Below are positions 18,901 through 26,312 of a stretch of 64,000 nucleotides of DNA, in pieces. The stretch is from Candidatus Fokinia cryptica. GTDB lineage: Bacteria > Pseudomonadota > Alphaproteobacteria > Rickettsiales > Midichloriaceae. The DNA lies in assembly GCF_034359305.1 (NCBI RefSeq), contig NZ_CP110343.1, positions 207,823 to 271,822 on the forward strand, read 5' to 3'. The notes beneath the pieces are model-generated. The model had not been told where the DNA came from. It made no database searches and was given only the letters and a program-made list of their open reading frames with translations. Within the stretch, counting starts at the first letter, position 1; every line of letters starts with the position of its first letter. Made by a program: the position numbers and the translations under genes.

Positions 18901-20113
18901 GGGTGGGCCAATTTGTCGTTTTGTAACAGCATACGTTAAGACGCTATTTGGAGGAGCTGAGATATTGAAACGGAGTGGTAACTCTGTTGCTCCATCTGAA
19001 GCTGGAGCAGTCGGGATACTATTTGAAGGGATAGTGCAAAATCCTATGATGCTAGTGATAGTCAGATTTTCCATATTACTTAGTATTGTAATTCATGCTT
19101 TAAAGTTTTTTGTTGGCATGTCTGAAGTTACTACAAAAGAAGTAAGTTTAGATATAGCGAAATTTATTGCGATTGCGTGTTTATTTAGTGCAAGCAGTTG
19201 GAAGCTATTTTATGATTTCCTCTTAAAACCATTTCTTGGAGGCATGTTGAGTGTCACAAATATTACTTCCGGAGCGTCTTTATTAGAAAATCTTTTATTA
19301 TGTGAATCATGTGTTAATTCTTGTGATACTGGAATATTTGTAATCAATAATCTGGATTACATTTTTCATTTTATATGGGGTTCGATGTTGAAATTATTAT
19401 CCTTATTAAGAGGTTTTCTCACATTTTGTGCATGTATTCTCTTTATGATAGGGATATATATTTATATAGAGTCGATGTTGAAAGCTATAATGATGTATCT
19501 GTATGCAATAACAATTATGGCTATATTACTTATTTTCGCTCCAGTTGTTATATCTTGTATTTTATTTGATTTTTCCAATAAAATTTTCTGGAGTACAATA
19601 AAACACTTGTTTGGAGTAGCGTCTCAGATTGTATTAATTTTTAGTGCCCTATCTTTTCTGCAGGTAATAACATTTCTTCTAATAACAGTAATATTCAATT
19701 TTACTGTCTGTAAAATATGTATTTGGAGTGTTTGGGGTCTATGTATCCTCCATGGATATACCGCTCTTAGTGATGCTCATTATCCTGCTGAATCTCAAGT
19801 TGGATTATTTATTATGTTACAGATATTTTGTTTTCTTGCTGTTGCTACCCTCATGCGTAATGCTGTAACTTTCTTTTCTGCACTTGGAGCGAAAATTCCA
19901 GAGATTGCAAAGGGTGTATATGGGCATGGGGATGGTCAGATAGTGCATGAAGTAGAAGAAGTAGTAGGAAAAGAACTTTATGCACTTCCTTCAAAAATAG
20001 AAAATGCAGCAAAGAGTACTTTCAACGTAGCAAAGAGTGGTTTCAATATAACAAAGGATTTCTCCATCAAAGCATGGGATTACCTCAAGAAAAAAATGAC
20101 ACGGGACTCCTGA
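15905..20113 (+). CDS. virB6: Giant VirB6-family protein with large extracytoplasmic domain (second copy)
   Basis: A 1402-residue protein, 18 bases after the first virB6. A hydrophobic leader at about 29-45 (LYLAVFSLFCISLC) is followed by some 1000 polar, Ser/Thr/Asn/Tyr-rich residues with many cysteines, then a membrane bundle from about 1045 to 1330 containing the VirB6-like APVVISCILFDFSNK segment, and a soluble tail. Residues about 317-340 form an unusual Lys/Cys-rich patch. Known extended VirB6 proteins of Rickettsiales have this two-part layout, with the large domain thought to be exposed outside the membrane. An internal ATG at 15932 is an alternative start. The large domain resembles nothing I recognise and its role is unknown. 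Confidence 0.82.
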   Translation: MRVQSRNYNMNSLEQFTGVMIALRSAMLYLAVFSLFCISLCNASPSNFYKSCTYSYDNSFYNPMWSNLINEYDMTELHYVGAVGFKCWARCQKECAALYGITLPENLKSTIQDDTQDGITMEDVDDFDKAIQKNVNIQKNINIIEANQDTIQECIISCQSGVVYYLSEIRVLNNDSSNASPYTTQKLVAPNNAIKSTCSTYKKKFTTNNDNEKYLIDDLNAAYPYNTEVMVHGGEQVKLEIHNDSTVGYPVGITEVGMESKPVMCGFKTSYISPNPYSIYSLGGWDFNDSAYAGCKGPGDCATKQSITTTNDPCQSAKNKKKCQKQQKKCKKKNKKSCSSVNETTTTEIMPINTDYYLGHEVWSARNASAYFTGQFVMDNSFFKIEYYGNYLYDCNYLQFRSENGADTNNQWHPYSCKNHDNQYSLFLYLTSNYNQSSWDEGELTDSILLDSTMFGRKELLNFQSTPVTSVSTSCDFHDESIVSTSDDITAVKGLNSLEIYHNTAPSSPVFGYPFMLRYTPRYAATAKINGNTYTFEQSSNGYTTDNTFSATENGTTKNASIWVTKGSNDTASFNGNYGDNSYSGTIGTQNSKVSITLDDADHTTYEFDSEQFESEDKTPIIAGLQGSIYTKQYPNSMRVVADMDAYLYDYLGKCREEPMMPSSQILSCISHAKHSQRCQFENEESLYIRYNRNAIPAVSFSGYLDLGSKYSEQVLAVGLRHFEPSNQSSEDINPVYWTDNVGGFYVVISSGNCVLSNGTGLEYAIIPVGLVSQDDESYAISVANWKPVQWQSGTNAEATISIPPEIENGYLFLRIRYGGNTNSDPLIAQQISKNAYGINVSSISDGFRSYLQTVESAPPNALAANGYVVGVTVIPSDDTDSNKDFNWKKYAGQSFSFGQDVEYNGTDDSGTLSIKDGHVYDTITVKDGPLNGQYTIQGTQSVRNIKNGQINEVASSQAIVVGSGGGDVLQNSTKVLDSQSGSLSQQPSSIAESKSSKKGGPICRFVTAYVKTLFGGAEILKRSGNSVAPSEAGAVGILFEGIVQNPMMLVIVRFSILLSIVIHALKFFVGMSEVTTKEVSLDIAKFIAIACLFSASSWKLFYDFLLKPFLGGMLSVTNITSGASLLENLLLCESCVNSCDTGIFVINNLDYIFHFIWGSMLKLLSLLRGFLTFCACILFMIGIYIYIESMLKAIMMYLYAITIMAILLIFAPVVISCILFDFSNKIFWSTIKHLFGVASQIVLIFSALSFLQVITFLLITVIFNFTVCKICIWSVWGLCILHGYTALSDAHYPAESQVGLFIMLQIFCFLAVATLMRNAVTFFSALGAKIPEIAKGVYGHGDGQIVHEVEEVVGKELYALPSKIENAAKSTFNVAKSGFNITKDFSIKAWDYLKKKMTRDS

Positions 20114-20149
20114 GGGGGTATGCTAATGATTACGCTAAAGTCATTTATA

Positions 20150-20226
20150 TGGCGTGTCCTGAGAGAGTCGAACTCCCGACCTAGTGCTTAGAAGGCACTT
20201 GCTCTATCCAGCTGAGCTAAGGACAC
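20150..20226 (-). tRNA. tRNA-Arg (anticodon TCT)
   Basis: On the minus strand the acceptor stem is GTGTCCT paired with AGGACAC, discriminator G, with an encoded CCA. The D arm holds GCTCAGCTGGATAGAGC, the anticodon arm is AGTGC-CTTCTAA-GCACT with anticodon TCT, and the T arm has GTTCGAC. It reads AGA, a common Arg codon in this AT-rich genome. Confidence 0.95.
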
Positions 20227-20340
20227 ATACGTTGAGTGGCTTTGTGCGAAACTTTTAGCATATGCACCAAGTCACGAAAACTGTAGTATAAATCATGATA
20301 TATCGCAATCGAAATTATATTTACATAAATCTTACAAATA

Positions 20341-21192
20341 CTATTGGCGTGCTCTTCTGTTAACACAAGCATCATTAATAAGATAATTTGCTCTGTATGG
20401 ATTGATTTCAATTCCTCCCCTTCTTGTATAATTTCCGTATACGAGGAGTGCACTTGTGTATTTTGTAGATATATCAACAAATATTTGCTCAATACAAGAT
20501 TCATGAAAGTTTATTTGGTCTGCAAAGGAATTCAGGTATATTGCGAATGCTTCCTTATCTAGCTCTACTCCTGTGTAATGTACTGTCACAGTAGCGAGAT
20601 CTGGTTGTTCAGTAATAGGGCACTTTGATTGAAAAGTATTAGTGTATAGAATTTCTTCTACATTTACGTTCGTATCACTACGCATGATATAATCACACCT
20701 TCTATAGAATATTTTCTCTGGAAGTTCGCTAAGAATATAATCTTTATTTTTTTTCTTTTTTTCATCTAGGCATATACCATGACATCGAGTTAATTGTGTA
20801 CAGTTGTCAACTTCAAAGACCCTTATAGCAATTTCAGTTTTTAAAAGAGAGCCAATATCATAAGAAATTGTCTCAATTAGTTCCTGCTTGTCTTCAAAAG
20901 TTCTTCTACGTAGTGACGACAGATATATTTTTAAAGATTTAGACTCCAAAATAAATTCGCTTTGAGCATCGTACCTGAATTCTAATACACACGCTTCGGG
21001 AATGTGGTCCTTATCTACCCAGATTAATTCGTAGCAACGCCACAGATCGAAGCCATTCATTTCAAAAATGATTCTGGCTGCTTCAGAATTCTCTAAAAAC
21101 GCTTTTCTAGAGGATGAGCGTGAAACTTTATGCAATACATGTGGTGAGTATTGTGCAGGAATCTTAGTGTCTCTTCCGAGAAGAGTATCCAT
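20341..21192 (-). CDS. queF: NADPH-dependent preQ0 reductase QueF (long, YqcD-type)
   Basis: QueF reduces the nitrile of preQ0 to the aminomethyl group of preQ1 in queuosine biosynthesis. The 283-residue product matches the long proteobacterial form: an N-terminal half with LWRCYELIWV and FILESKSLKIYLSSL, and a C-terminal half with the catalytic cysteine in SKCPITEQPD, the FHESCIEQIF helix and the hallmark YTRRGGIEINPYRAN. Both halves of the tandem T-fold are present. It lies alone on the minus strand between a tRNA gene and hscB. Its product preQ1 is the substrate of Tgt, encoded at 2474-3592. Confidence 0.95.
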   Translation of the reverse strand: MDTLLGRDTKIPAQYSPHVLHKVSRSSSRKAFLENSEAARIIFEMNGFDLWRCYELIWVDKDHIPEACVLEFRYDAQSEFILESKSLKIYLSSLRRRTFEDKQELIETISYDIGSLLKTEIAIRVFEVDNCTQLTRCHGICLDEKKKKNKDYILSELPEKIFYRRCDYIMRSDTNVNVEEILYTNTFQSKCPITEQPDLATVTVHYTGVELDKEAFAIYLNSFADQINFHESCIEQIFVDISTKYTSALLVYGNYTRRGGIEINPYRANYLINDACVNRRARQ

Positions 21193-21265
21193 TGCTTTTA
21201 TAAAATTATATAACTAATCGCAAGAGAATACGTCTAGACAGCTCGCGTCAAGAACATATTGACTT

Positions 21266-21865
21266 TTATGTGCATTTTTTTTTCATTTTGATGAGATAAC
21301 GCAACTCTATTAGGTATTTAGAAACATTATTGTACTGTAAGAGTGTTATTGTTTGTGTTATTGAATTCATTAACGAGATAATTTTACTTTCTATTTCTTT
21401 TGTTATTTCTGCTATTTCTTCGTTATTAGACTCCTCTAGTTTTGTATTCATTATGAAGAGATAATTTATAATACTATTATCAACTACTTCCTCTATCTTA
21501 TGAATTTGTAGTATATATTCTACACGAGATACGAAATTGGAAAGTGTTATGAATGCTATGTTACATATAGATGCTCTATGTATAGCAGTTAATTTCTCAT
21601 CTTGAGAAGCCAAAGTATGCTTATCAGGGTGAAATTTCTCTTGTTTTTGGTTGCATTTAAGTAGCAAAATTTCATTAGAGAAGGCTTCTAGTTCAGTGAT
21701 ATCTAGTATATTGAAGAATGTGATTTTGTTTTCAATATTTTCAAGAGAAGTATCCTTATATACCACCATTTTATCATCTATTTGTATTACCTTTTCGCAT
21801 TTACTACAGATATCTATATCGTACGAAAATACCCCGCAGTTGCCACATTTAATATTCATTATCAT
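21266..21865 (-). CDS. hscB: Fe-S cluster co-chaperone HscB with N-terminal tetracysteine motif
   Basis: HscB is the J-domain partner of HscA in transfer of Fe-S clusters from the IscU scaffold. The HPD triad that triggers the HSP70 ATPase is at H79-P80-D81 (KFHPDKH), preceded by FFNILDI as in the family and followed by a C-terminal helical domain (about 120-195) with the expected acidic, coiled character. An N-terminal C7-x2-C10 ... C20-x2-C23 module precedes the J domain. Such a tetracysteine module is known from mitochondrial HSC20 but is not part of classical bacterial HscB. Translation may start at Met1 or Met3. The start lies 8 bases from the divergent terminase start. HscA is at 49370-50827. 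Confidence 0.82.
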   Translation of the reverse strand: MIMNIKCGNCGVFSYDIDICSKCEKVIQIDDKMVVYKDTSLENIENKITFFNILDITELEAFSNEILLLKCNQKQEKFHPDKHTLASQDEKLTAIHRASICNIAFITLSNFVSRVEYILQIHKIEEVVDNSIINYLFIMNTKLEESNNEEIAEITKEIESKIISLMNSITQTITLLQYNNVSKYLIELRYLIKMKKKCT

Positions 21866-21873
21866 TTCAAAAA

Positions 21874-23352
21874 GTGAAAAATCTCAACAAAATATTCTCC
21901 AGTATTCTGAGAGAGGATTTTTATTCATTTTTTTATAAAGCTTTTCGTACCTTGCATCCTACTAAAGAACTGTATCAGAATTGGCATATAAGATGCTTTA
22001 TAGAAAATATAAAACTTATCGAGAAAGGAGATATAAATCGTTTGATAGTAAATATACCACCGAGAGCATTAAAATCTATTATATTCAGTGTAATATGGCC
22101 ATCTTGGATATTAGGTCATGCACCACATTCGAAAATTATTACGGTAAGCTACAGTAAATCTCTTGCAATCAAACATAATGCAGATTGTAAAACAGTGATG
22201 CAATCAGATTGGTATTATGAATGTTTTCCATATGCAAAACAGTTCCGTTTCTCTAAGGATAAAATAAGTACCGAACAGTTAGGGTATAAATTTGCTACTT
22301 CTCCAAATGCAACTTTATTAGGTGAAGGTGCTGATATCATCATTATCGATGATCCGCAGATTCCACAAAATATAAATTCTTCCGAGTACAGAGAAAAAAC
22401 TTATTATTGGTTTCAAAGCGTACTATTTTCTCGTCTTAATTCTCCTCAAGATGGTATTATATGTTTGATTATGCAAAGACTGCATGAGCAAGATTTAAGT
22501 GGTAAATTGCTACAGATTAACATCAAAAATTCCTGCAAATGGCATCATGTTGTTATAGAAGCACTATCTTCTTCCGATAGGGTATATAAATTTGGCGATT
22601 ATGAAGTTAAAATACCTAAAAATCAGCCATTTGATACTTTTCGATATACAGAAGATTCATTGTCTTCTTTAAGAAATGCAGTAGGGGAAAGTGTATTTTT
22701 ATCTCAGTATCAACAAGAACCGCTAAAATATAAAGAGTGCAGTATAGTAAGAGAAGATTGGATTCAGTGGTATGAAAGTGGTGCTGAAAAGAAGTTTGAT
22801 ATGATATATCAAAGCTGGGATTGTGCAAGTAAAAGTAAAGTGGAAAACGATTATTCAGCTATGACAGAGTGGGGAGTTAATGATAGTGGGGTATATTTGT
22901 TAAGAGCGAAGAGAATAAAAACAGAGTATTTAGAATTAAAAAACTTCATTATCAGAGAATGGCAAGAGAAATATAACGTATCTTCGAATAAGATATTTTG
23001 TGTCATTATTGAAGAAGCATCCTCAGGAATACAGCTTATTCAAGAATTACCCTATATTACGGATCATAAAATGAAAGTCATCTCGTATAAGCCAAAGTAT
23101 AGTAAGAAAGCTAGATTATCGTTGATTTCATTTCTTTTTGAAGTTGGTAAAATATTTTTTCCTAGGAAATCCGTAATAGAGAGAGGTTCTCAAATCGAAG
23201 ACGATTATGTTATCGCACTACGTAACGAAATAGTATCGTATCCGTATTGTAAAAATGATGATTTAATGGATTCTGCCGTTCAATTTTTACACTGGTATAG
23301 TGTTAATATATGCAATAATCCAAGAATGGTACCGAAGATTAGATTGCTCTAG
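21874..23352 (+). CDS. Phage-type large terminase subunit (GTA-like)
   Basis: The DNA-packaging motor of tailed phages and gene transfer agents. The 492 residues include the ATPase adenine/Walker A region NIPPRALKS at about 60-68, Walker B DIIIIDDP at 154-161, and a nuclease domain with YQSWDCASKS near 310, IEEASSG near 370 and the terminal DDLMDSAVQF. Length and motif order are those of a complete protein. The only usable start is GTG at 21874, 8 bases from the hscB start on the other strand. No capsid or tail gene adjoins it; the only other phage-type gene in the window is the portal at 39974-41218. An ATG-less start and lone position fit a GTA remnant kept under selection. Confidence 0.88.
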   Translation: MKNLNKIFSSILREDFYSFFYKAFRTLHPTKELYQNWHIRCFIENIKLIEKGDINRLIVNIPPRALKSIIFSVIWPSWILGHAPHSKIITVSYSKSLAIKHNADCKTVMQSDWYYECFPYAKQFRFSKDKISTEQLGYKFATSPNATLLGEGADIIIIDDPQIPQNINSSEYREKTYYWFQSVLFSRLNSPQDGIICLIMQRLHEQDLSGKLLQINIKNSCKWHHVVIEALSSSDRVYKFGDYEVKIPKNQPFDTFRYTEDSLSSLRNAVGESVFLSQYQQEPLKYKECSIVREDWIQWYESGAEKKFDMIYQSWDCASKSKVENDYSAMTEWGVNDSGVYLLRAKRIKTEYLELKNFIIREWQEKYNVSSNKIFCVIIEEASSGIQLIQELPYITDHKMKVISYKPKYSKKARLSLISFLFEVGKIFFPRKSVIERGSQIEDDYVIALRNEIVSYPYCKNDDLMDSAVQFLHWYSVNICNNPRMVPKIRLL

Positions 23353-23360
23353 TATAGTAT

Positions 23361-24227
23361 TTACTTTTTATAGTACTTTTCTCGAAGATATTCTCTTGTG
23401 CCTATATGATTTTTACAGATTTTTTCAAATTTTATTATGCTAAACGGTATAGAGCATATATAAATTATTAACAGTAAAGGTATTGCATTCCATGGTGTAG
23501 TGAAGATATATGCCATATATAATGCTGAACCTAGTAATGCAAGTGGTATATATGTTACTGGGATTTTCATATATTTTAAGGAGAAAGTAGGTAATACGCT
23601 AACAAGAGAGAGACTGACCAATACTTGATATATCAGTATTATTTGTCCTGGGATTTGGAATGTCTTTATAATGCTGAACTTCAACATTAAAGGTAGTATC
23701 AAAAGCATTGCTCCAACGGGAGCTGGTATTCCACAGAAAAATGCTCCCATACCAAATAGTATTTTTCTTATTCTAATATCTTTCTTATTTTCATATTGCG
23801 TTTCTGTGCAATACGTTTCTAAATCTTCTGGTGAAATATTTTGCGTATTAAATCTTGCTAATCTTATAGCCATACAGCTTGGGAATAAGATAGTGCATAA
23901 TGAAAATATAGTCGCATCTTGTGTGATGGAATATGTTGAAAGCCATATATGCATTAGGATAGTGGGAGCTACTCCAAAACTTATTACATCTGCGATTGAG
24001 TCTAAATTTCCGCCAAATTTTGACGTTGCTTTTAATAATCTTGCTGTATACCCGTCTATACTATCCATAATAGTAGCGATAATAATTAATGTAGCTGCTT
24101 GCTCAAATTTAAAAGAAATAGAATTGACGATAGATAGTACGCCTAATGATAAGGAAACCAATGTTATGAATGACGGTAATAGTTTATAAAATGATACTAT
24201 TTTTAGTATGTTTATTTTGAGCTTCAT
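23361..24227 (-). CDS. pssA: CDP-diacylglycerol-serine O-phosphatidyltransferase
   Basis: PssA makes phosphatidylserine from CDP-diacylglycerol and serine, the precursor of phosphatidylethanolamine, in the inner membrane. The CDP-alcohol phosphotransferase signature is complete: D58-G59, A62-R63, G72, D76 and D80. About eight hydrophobic segments surround it. The length of 288 residues is normal for the alphaproteobacterial type. It converges on the terminase gene with 8 bases between stop codons. Confidence 0.93.
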   Translation of the reverse strand: MKLKINILKIVSFYKLLPSFITLVSLSLGVLSIVNSISFKFEQAATLIIIATIMDSIDGYTARLLKATSKFGGNLDSIADVISFGVAPTILMHIWLSTYSITQDATIFSLCTILFPSCMAIRLARFNTQNISPEDLETYCTETQYENKKDIRIRKILFGMGAFFCGIPAPVGAMLLILPLMLKFSIIKTFQIPGQIILIYQVLVSLSLVSVLPTFSLKYMKIPVTYIPLALLGSALYMAYIFTTPWNAIPLLLIIYICSIPFSIIKFEKICKNHIGTREYLREKYYKK

Positions 24228-24337
24228 TATCTGGTATGTATAATATCCAGTGTGATGCTACATCATTGTTGAAGATGAGTCGATAATTTGAAATTGAATA
24301 ATCTTATGTTATTATTTTACATGGCGTTCTATGCCTT

Positions 24338-24757
24338 TTAACTGACTGTAGTATTAGGCTCTGTAATCACTCCATCTTTTATTAACTTATTTTTAAGTCC
24401 TGCTCTTTCTTCTGCAAGAATTGATGGTTGTGATTTTCTTTTTTGTTCTTCTTCTGCTCGCTTTGATTGTCTTATTAGTTCCGCAACTGAGATGTGATAT
24501 TTGTGAGAGATTTCAACGAGTTCACTTAAGGATTTCACAACTTCACCTGGAATGACTATTTGTTTTTCGCCTAGCGTTTTTGCCTGAAATTCGATAGGAT
24601 TGTCCTTCTTAGGATATCCAACCGATACTGTAACTTGAGAAGGTGTTCCGTTCACAATTGCTGTTATTGGTATCTGTGCAATTTCTGGAATTTTCCTTAT
24701 TTTTTGGTATAATGGTTGGATTGAATCTTCTGTGTTGGGTGTGTCTTGATCAGGCAT
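24338..24757 (-). CDS. DUF2610-like protein of Rickettsiales
   Basis: A soluble 139-residue protein. The central part (about residues 30-110) resembles the DUF2610 family found in Rickettsiales: a strand-rich stretch IPITAIVNGTPSQVTVSVGYP, FQAKTLGEKQIVIPGEVVKSL, and a helix with HKYHISVAELI. No signal peptide or membrane segment is present, and the C-terminal third is charged and probably helical. The family has no assigned function. The gene is flanked by pssA (same strand) and the divergent phbB. The family call is from memory of the pattern and needs a profile search. Confidence 0.6.
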   Translation of the reverse strand: MPDQDTPNTEDSIQPLYQKIRKIPEIAQIPITAIVNGTPSQVTVSVGYPKKDNPIEFQAKTLGEKQIVIPGEVVKSLSELVEISHKYHISVAELIRQSKRAEEEQKRKSQPSILAEERAGLKNKLIKDGVITEPNTTVS

Positions 24758-24819
24758 TTTTTCAATGAAACAAACATTATCTTAATTCTATAAAACTTAT
24801 CTTTTATACGCAATGAGTA

Positions 24820-24848
24820 TTGACATATAGTATAGATTTTCTTTTAAT
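24820..24848 (+). promoter_or_regulatory. Sigma70-type promoter for phbB
   Basis: TTGACA at 24820-24825, 17-base spacer, TTTAAT at 24843-24848. This is a near-consensus housekeeping promoter 32 bases ahead of the phbB ATG at 24880. It overlaps an in-frame TTG that would otherwise be read as an upstream start, and so argues for the ATG. Confidence 0.6.
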
Positions 24849-24879
24849 TAAATCTAGTATAGATATTTTTTATAAAAAA

Positions 24880-25602
24880 ATGATGTCACGTCGTGTATTA
24901 ATAACTGGTGGTGTAAAGGGTTTAGGAAAAGCAATAGCGAAGAAATTTTATGAAAATGGTTATACGGTAGCTGTAACCTATAATGCTGATAAAAGTGCAG
25001 CATTAGAAGTAGAAAAAAGTATCGTAACGAAAGCCTTTTGTTGGGATGTAAGCGATTTTTCAGCATGTCAATCTCATCTTTCTATGATAGAAGAATACTT
25101 AGGTGGAAATGTGGAAATTCTAGTTAATAATGCAGGTATTACAAAAGATAAGATGTTTCATAAGACTGATAATAGTGATTGGGAATTAGTATTGCATACT
25201 AATTTGTTCTCAGTATTTAACATGTCTCGCTGTGTAATACAAAAAATGAGAGATAATAAATTTGGTAGAATTATCAATATCAGTTCTGTAAATGCTAATG
25301 GTATGCTAGGTCAAACTAATTACTCTGCATCTAAGGCTGGAATAGAAGGCTTCACAAAAGCTCTTGCCTTAGAAAATGCCGCTTTGGGAATTACAGTGAA
25401 TGCTATTGCACCTGGGTATTTAGCCACAGATATGGTAATGCATATGAAACCAGAAGATTTACAAAAAGTAGTCTCTAGAATACCAGTTGGTAGACTTGGT
25501 ACACCAGAAGAGATTGCTGAAATTGCAGCCTTCTTAGCTAAAAATAGTGCTGGCTTTATTACTGGAGCAGTAATCGGAGCTAATGGTGGTTTGCGAGTGT
25601 AG
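24880..25602 (+). CDS. phbB: Acetoacetyl-CoA reductase / FabG-like short-chain dehydrogenase
   Basis: NAD(P)H-dependent reductase of the SDR fold. The cofactor motif is TGGVKGLGKA, with NNAG, and the Ser-Tyr-Lys triad in NISSVN...NYSASKAG. Stretches such as GITKDKMFHK, WELVLHTNLFSVFNMSR and GRIINISSVN follow acetoacetyl-CoA reductases (PhbB/PhaB) more closely than FabG. That enzyme makes 3-hydroxybutyryl-CoA for polyhydroxybutyrate. Starting at ATG 24880 gives 240 residues, the usual length; a frame extension to TTG 24820 runs through the promoter and is rejected. A second ATG follows directly at 24883. No PHB synthase is in the window, so a FabG role remains possible. It converges on ruvA, three bases apart. 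Confidence 0.82.
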   Translation: MMSRRVLITGGVKGLGKAIAKKFYENGYTVAVTYNADKSAALEVEKSIVTKAFCWDVSDFSACQSHLSMIEEYLGGNVEILVNNAGITKDKMFHKTDNSDWELVLHTNLFSVFNMSRCVIQKMRDNKFGRIINISSVNANGMLGQTNYSASKAGIEGFTKALALENAALGITVNAIAPGYLATDMVMHMKPEDLQKVVSRIPVGRLGTPEEIAEIAAFLAKNSAGFITGAVIGANGGLRV

Positions 25603-25605
25603 TGC

Positions 25606-26232
25606 TTAAAGACGTGACAGAGATTTTAGAGCTTCTTGAAGTAGCTGTTCCTTCGTGATATGTGGTGGTAGTTCCTTTAAGATAATATCGAGAGTTTTTT
25701 GTGCATCATTTTTACTAAAACCTAGGTATATTAATGCTTCTAATGTCTCGTGGTACGTACCAGATAATGAAATTTTTGTATTTTTATCATCTTCTGAGTT
25801 AGTATCTCTGTCTATCTCTAGATACAATTTTTTAAATATATTTGTAGTGCTTAATTCGGTTACCATTCTTGTAGCTATTTTTTTACCTATACCACTTATC
25901 TTTTCAAATATATTTACTCTGCTATCTCTAATAGCTTCGATTATTTCAGAAACAGATAGTTCACTTAGTATCATGATTGCTAGTTTAGCACCTATGCCAT
26001 GTACACCTTTTAGTAATTGAAATATTTTTTTTTCCTGTTTTGTTGTAAAGCCAAAGAGTTGTACAGCATCCTCTCTGAACTGTTGTTCAGTATAAAATGC
26101 AACTTTATCACCAATTTGAAGAGTTTTAATAATGCGTGGCACGCAATACACTATATATCCTATATCGTGTACATTGAGTAGTACGTAATCATGCTCAAGT
26201 TCTTGCACTGAGCCTTCTATGTAGCCTATCAT
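25606..26232 (-). CDS. ruvA: Holliday junction branch migration protein RuvA
   Basis: RuvA binds Holliday junctions and loads the RuvB motor for branch migration. The 208-residue protein shows the N-terminal OB domain (MIGYIEGSV, VHDIGYIVYCVP), two helix-hairpin-helix motifs (VHGIGAKLAIMIL and ISGIGKKIATRMVTEL near 75-130), and the C-terminal UBA-like domain III (EALIYLGFSKNDAQ) that contacts RuvB. Slightly long for the family but complete. RuvB and RuvC are not in the window. Confidence 0.95.
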   Translation of the reverse strand: MIGYIEGSVQELEHDYVLLNVHDIGYIVYCVPRIIKTLQIGDKVAFYTEQQFREDAVQLFGFTTKQEKKIFQLLKGVHGIGAKLAIMILSELSVSEIIEAIRDSRVNIFEKISGIGKKIATRMVTELSTTNIFKKLYLEIDRDTNSEDDKNTKISLSGTYHETLEALIYLGFSKNDAQKTLDIILKELPPHITKEQLLQEALKSLSRL

Positions 26233-26312
26233 TTGCTTAATAAATTTTTTCCAACGTTGCGAATTGGAGTCATTTTAGTTATCTTACGCATATAGGAAAT
26301 ATAAAAAATACA

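Noticed and set aside
20217-20504. Small antisense frames over tRNA-Arg and queF, and many similar ones across the window
   Set aside because: They overlap well-supported genes on the other strand, lack conserved motifs, and are expected by chance.
24820-24879. N-terminal extension of phbB from TTG 24820
   Set aside because: The segment overlaps a strong promoter and is absent from SDR proteins; ATG 24880 fits family length.
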